Assembly (NCBI GenBank): GCA_036260415.1
Contig: DASZZX010000044.1
Coordinates: 1-26,188, forward strand
DNA from: DASZZX01 sp036260415
GTDB taxonomy: Bacteria; Actinomycetota; Nitriliruptoria; Nitriliruptorales; JAHWKO01
Length of the DNA: 26,188 nt
Reading direction: 5' to 3'
Each line of letters begins with the position of its first letter. Positions within the stretch are counted from its first letter, which is position 1. The translations under genes were made by a program, and so were the position numbers. Under the pieces are notes generated by a model, which worked only from the letters and a program-made list of their open reading frames with translations, did not search any database and was not told the DNA's origin. Shown piece by piece: positions 22,277 to 26,188 of the stretch.

Positions 22277-22877
22277 TGACGTGGTAGCAGCCCAACAGCG
22301 TGACCTCTCCCAACCTCACCTCGGCGCCGTGTCCGAACCGCGGCCTGGGTCGGGCAGGCGGGTCCACCCGCGGGGGACGGTTCAACACCCGCAGCGCGGC
22401 GTCCCACCCGAACGCTCCCAGCGCGAGCACCACCCGCAGTGGCAGCAGCGCCGTCTCCGCCTCGAGGTACCGCATGCACGTGTCGCGCTCGAGGGGGGTG
22501 GGCCGGTTCCCGGGTGGGGCGCACTTCACCGGCGCGCTGACGTAACAGTCGTTCAGGGCGAGGCCATCGTCACGATGCGTGGAGGTCGGCTGGTTGGCGA
22601 AGCCGGCCCGGTGCACGGCCGCGTACAGCCAGTCCCCCGAGCGGTCACCGGTGAACATCCGCCCGGTGCGGTTCGCGCCGTGCGCCGCCGGGGCCAGCCC
22701 GACGATGAGCAGGCGAGCCCGAGGATCGCCGAAACCGGGGACGGGGCGTCCCCAGTAGTCCTGGTCGGCGAACGCCGCGCGCTTGGCGGCTGCCACCTGC
22801 TCGCGCCAGGCGACCAACCGCTCGCAGCGACGGCACCCGATCAGATCGTGTTCGAGCGCTGTCAAGCTGTCCCACAT
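22182..22877 (-). CDS. udgB: Uracil-DNA glycosylase, family 5 (UdgB-like)
   Basis: The 231-aa product has the family-5 motif GLAPAAHGANRTGRMFTGDR (from residue 60), in which the acidic water-activating residue of other families is absent, as is normal for UdgB. The C-terminal motif is GCYHVSQQNTFTGRLT. Four cysteines in the usual spacing (C15-x2-C18 and C119-x14-C134) would bind a [4Fe-4S] cluster. The enzyme removes uracil, and in relatives hypoxanthine, from double-stranded DNA in base-excision repair. The ATG at 22877 is used; a GTG at 22880 is adjacent, and no clear ribosome-binding site is present. Its 3' end served as an integration site. Confidence 0.9.
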   Translation of the reverse strand: MWDSLTALEHDLIGCRRCERLVAWREQVAAAKRAAFADQDYWGRPVPGFGDPRARLLIVGLAPAAHGANRTGRMFTGDRSGDWLYAAVHRAGFANQPTSTHRDDGLALNDCYVSAPVKCAPPGNRPTPLERDTCMRYLEAETALLPLRVVLALGAFGWDAALRVLNRPPRVDPPARPRPRFGHGAEVRLGEVTLLGCYHVSQQNTFTGRLTEEMLDAVFDRANQILASSGR

Positions 22878-23080
22878 CACGAGTGAGAGGGTACGAGGCC
22901 AGCCCGCGACGTCCACGCCCGTGTCCGCCGCTCACCGGGGCCCGCGTGTCGACGCAGGGACCTGTCCCGGTCGGCGTGTCCGACCGGTCGCGTGCTGCGG
23001 GCCTGGTCGGGCAACCTGAGAGGGCGCTCGCGCGTCCGCAGTGTGCAGTGGACGCGTCCGCCGCGAACGACGGAGCATCG

Positions 23081-24190
<1,110 letters not shown>

Positions 24191-24200
24191 GGTCCGCGCC

Positions 24201-25268
24201 ATGGACCCCGCCACCTGGCGGCTGACGGCCTACAGCCACGGCGCCGGCTGAGCCTGCAAGCTCGGTCCGGATGACCTGGCGCAGGTCCTGCGCCGCCTGA
24301 CCCCACCGTCGGCCGCCGACCTGATCGTCGGTGCCGACACGTTCGACGACGCCGCGGTCTGGCGCCGTCCGGACGGTCGTGCGCTGGTGGCCACGGCGGA
24401 CTTCTTCACCCCGATCGTGGACGACGCGCGGACGTGGGGGCGGATCGCCGCCGCGAACGCCGCCAGCGATGTGTACGCCATGGGCGCCGCCCCCCTGTTC
24501 GCTCTGAACCTGACCGGCTGGCCGCGGGACCGCCTGCCACTGGAACTGCTCGGCGAGGTGCTGGCCGGCGGGGCGGAGGTCGCCATCGAGGGCGGCTGGG
24601 CGGTGGTCGGGGGACACACCATCGACAGCCCCGAGCCCCTCTACGGCCAGGCCGTGGTCGGCGAGGTCGCGGAGAGGGAACTCCTGACCAACGCCGGCGG
24701 TCGACCCGGTGACAGCGTGGTGCTGACCAAGGCGATCGGGACGGGACTGCTCGCCACCGCCGTGAAACGCAGCGACGCGGACGCGGTGATGCCTGGCGGA
24801 GCCCTCGCCGAGACCTACGCCGCCGCGGTCGCAAGCATGACCCGCCTCAACCTCGAGGCCCTGACCGTGGCGCGCCGCGCGGCTGCGACCGCCGCGACCG
24901 ACGTCACGGGCTTCGGGTTGCTTGGCCACCTCCACCAGCTCGCCCGGGCGAGCGCCGTCACCGCCGTGGTCCGCGCCCGCGACGTGCCGCTCCTGCCCGG
25001 CGCCTCCGCGCTGGTCGATGCCGGCCACATCGCAGGTGGCACACGCCGCAACGCCGCGCACGTCCGCCCACTGCTCGACGGGGAGGTCGACGAGCGCACC
25101 CTGACGCTGCTGGCCGACGCCCAGACGTCCGGCGGGCTGCTGTTCACCTGCCCCCCGGACAGGGCCGAGCCGGCCGCGGACGAGCTGCGCGCCAGCGGGC
25201 ACGCGGCGGCGGTCATCGGTCGGCTGACCGCGGGGGAGCCCGGGCGGATGCGGATCGTCGACGCGTGA
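24201..25268 (+). CDS. selD: Selenide, water dikinase SelD, selenocysteine-containing (TGA 24249-24251 read as Sec)
   Basis: From ATG 24201 (TAGGG 8 nt upstream) the frame reads MDPATWRLTAYSHGAG, TGA, ACKLGPDDL, and then without a stop to 25268: 355 aa with Sec at position 17. E. coli SelD has LTQYSHGAGCGCKI here, with catalytic C17 and K20, so the TGA is exactly at the catalytic Cys and K20 is kept. Later segments also match: TADFFTPIVDDARTWGRIAA, NAASDVYAMG, VVGGHTIDSPEP, TDVTGFGLLGHLHQLA, GGTRRN and DAQTSGGLLF. SelD makes selenophosphate from selenide and ATP for Sec-tRNA synthesis. A SECIS hairpin lies 26 nt after the TGA. Gene callers that stop at TGA would start at ATG 24387 and lose the active site. 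The stop overlaps the next gene's start. Confidence 0.93.
24278..24294 (+). promoter_or_regulatory. Bacterial SECIS element (bSECIS) of selD
   Basis: GGCGCAGGTCCTGCGCC folds into a perfect 6-bp stem (GGCGCA/TGCGCC) with loop GGUCC. The E. coli fdhF SECIS core has stem-loop GGUUGCAGGUCUGCACC, with the same GGUC loop that SelB binds. The apical GG lies 32 nt after the TGA, within the 16-37 nt window used for bacterial SECIS searches. It lies in the coding frame, as bacterial elements do. Confidence 0.82.
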
Positions 25269-25705
25269 ACGCCGTGGCGGACCGTCCCTTCCGCGTCGAC
25301 CGGGCCACGTTGGACGCCCTCGTGTCGCACGCGTGGTCGGACTTCCCGTACGAGGTGTGCGGGCTGCTGGGAGTGCGACCCGACGGCCAGCTGGTGCACT
25401 ACCCGATCACCAACGTCGAACGGTCCATGACCTACTACGTGATGGACGGCAAGCAGCTGCTGCACGCCATGCGCAAGATCGAGGACCAAGGGTGGGACCT
25501 GGCCATCTACCACTCCCACACCCACACGCAGGCCTACCCGTCCCGCACCGACGTGGAACTGGCTGCCTACCCCGACGCCGTCTACCTGATCGTCAGCCTC
25601 CAGGACCGCGACCACCCGCAGCTCCGCGGCTTCCGCATCGTGGACGGCGAGATCACCGAGGTCGAGGTGGTGCTCGAGGGGAATGACGAGGACGCGGTCG
25701 CCTAG
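25265..25705 (+). CDS. JAMM/Mov34-MPN metalloprotease (M67, Mec-like)
   Basis: The 146-aa product has the JAMM zinc site: E30 (FPYEVCGLLG) and H83-S-H85-x7-S93-x2-D96 (HSHTHTQAYPSRTD). The third residue after H85 is not the usual Pro, since the motif reads HSHTHT. Bacterial single-domain members cleave after the C-terminal Gly-Gly of ubiquitin-like sulfur carriers; mycobacterial Mec (Rv1334) frees cysteine from CysO. The GTG start overlaps the selD stop (GTGA), giving tight translational coupling. That link to selenophosphate synthesis is unusual for a Mec-type enzyme and suggests a role in Se or S supply, which is inference. No ThiS-like carrier is visible in the window. Confidence 0.87.
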   Translation: MNAVADRPFRVDRATLDALVSHAWSDFPYEVCGLLGVRPDGQLVHYPITNVERSMTYYVMDGKQLLHAMRKIEDQGWDLAIYHSHTHTQAYPSRTDVELAAYPDAVYLIVSLQDRDHPQLRGFRIVDGEITEVEVVLEGNDEDAVA

Positions 25706-26188
25706 TCGAGCCCGGCGGCCTCCACCGCCTGCAGGCGGTCCAACTCCTCGATCAGCGCCCACCACAGCGCCCAGTGCAGCCCCATCACCCCGTCCCCGGC
25801 GTGCTCCCCGGTCGAGATCCGCAGGCGCAGCCGGTCGCGCTCGGCGAACGTGCGGTGCCAGCGACCGTCACGCTCCAGCATCGCCAGATGATCCAGCAGC
25901 GCCTCCACCGACTCGACGATCGGCGTCCGCTCGAGCTGCTCGGACGCCATGACCTCCCGCACCTGCCGTGTGAGGTCCAGCAGCGGCCCGCGCCGGATCT
26001 CCGCCCGCACCACCTGTAGCGCCTCCTCGAGCCCCTGACCCACCGGCGGCGGCGCGCTGTCGGTCGGCCCCGCACGCGGCGGCTCCACGTGCACCACGAC
26101 GAGACGGTCAAGTGCATCGTCGAGGCCGACGACTGCCTCCAGCGCCGCCTCCAACCCCCCAGCCCCACCATCCGGCTCCCACTCCCCC
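25702..26188 (-). CDS. Hypothetical protein, 5' end beyond window
   Basis: The frame is open to the right edge (upstream residues read GEWEPDGGAGGLEAALEAVV), so the TTG at 26154 need not be the start. The visible part is at least 150 aa: an acidic N-terminal part, LVVVHVEPPRAGPTDSAPPP, then helical segments (GQGLEEALQVVRAEI, LTRQVREVMASEQLER, VEALLDHLAMLERDGRWHRT) and a Trp-rich helix, GLHWALWWALIEELDRLQAV. I do not recognise the family. Its stop codon overlaps the convergent stop of the JAMM gene. Confidence 0.6.
   Translation of the reverse strand, partial: GEWEPDGGAGGLEAALEAVVGLDDALDRLVVVHVEPPRAGPTDSAPPPVGQGLEEALQVVRAEIRRGPLLDLTRQVREVMASEQLERTPIVESVEALLDHLAMLERDGRWHRTFAERDRLRLRISTGEHAGDGVMGLHWALWWALIEELDRLQAVEAAGLD

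Noticed and set aside
24387..25268. SelD beginning at ATG 24387 as a complete protein
   Set aside because: This start lies inside the conserved TADFF segment and removes the active site; the upstream frame through the TGA matches the SelD N-terminus residue by residue.

Overview
This is a very GC-rich chromosomal segment with many GTG and TTG starts and actinobacterial gene content. The block O-methyltransferase / ECF sigma / zinc anti-sigma / HtrA / TatB, with Mrp nearby, matches the sigE neighbourhood known from Mycobacterium. Together with a Sec-containing SelD and a PilB-type ATPase, this suggests a deep-branching actinobacterium, possibly of the Nitriliruptoria type. That placement is inference; the window holds no rRNA gene and I saw no tRNA.

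Layout. Positions 1-5,450 are an accessory, decayed stretch: the 3' end of an Asp-box (sialidase-like) membrane-anchored protein, a Tn3-family transposase remnant with one terminal repeat, a lipoprotein, a broken MerR regulator beside a small Cys-rich protein with a MerR-type promoter, a PadR/HAAS pair with a clear operator, and fragments of a HAAS-associated protein, an ATP-dependent DNA ligase and a subtilase. Positions 5,490-12,940 are ordinary genes on the plus strand apart from two minus-strand genes: ChaB-like protein, HhH-GPD repair protein, RpoD-family sigma factor, a small hypothetical gene, an LppM-like lipoprotein, a PilB/GspE ATPase fused to zinc ribbons and a receiver domain, and Mrp. 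Positions 12,953-17,711 (minus) are a SigE-type envelope-stress locus: ECF sigma, anti-sigma, RseB/MucB-like protein, HtrA, TatB and a PAP2 phosphatase, with a divergent O-methyltransferase. A membrane protein and a FlK-like thioesterase follow.

Positions 20,054-22,280 are a small decayed genomic island: a broken methyltransferase, a duplicated 3' end of a uracil-DNA glycosylase gene, a HicAB toxin-antitoxin pair, a frameshifted DUF433 antitoxin and a broken tyrosine integrase next to the intact glycosylase gene.

Positions 23,081-25,705 hold a tightly packed operon: an L,D-transpeptidase lipoprotein, selD and a JAMM metalloprotease. selD carries an in-frame TGA at the position of the catalytic Cys17 of E. 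coli SelD, followed by a hairpin almost identical to the E. coli fdhF SECIS core. It is therefore very likely a selenoprotein whose first 62 codons a standard gene caller would drop. A hypothetical gene runs off the right end.

The most notable items are the selenocysteine SelD with its SECIS, the PilB-zinc ribbon-receiver fusion, and the glycosylase-flanked toxin-antitoxin island.
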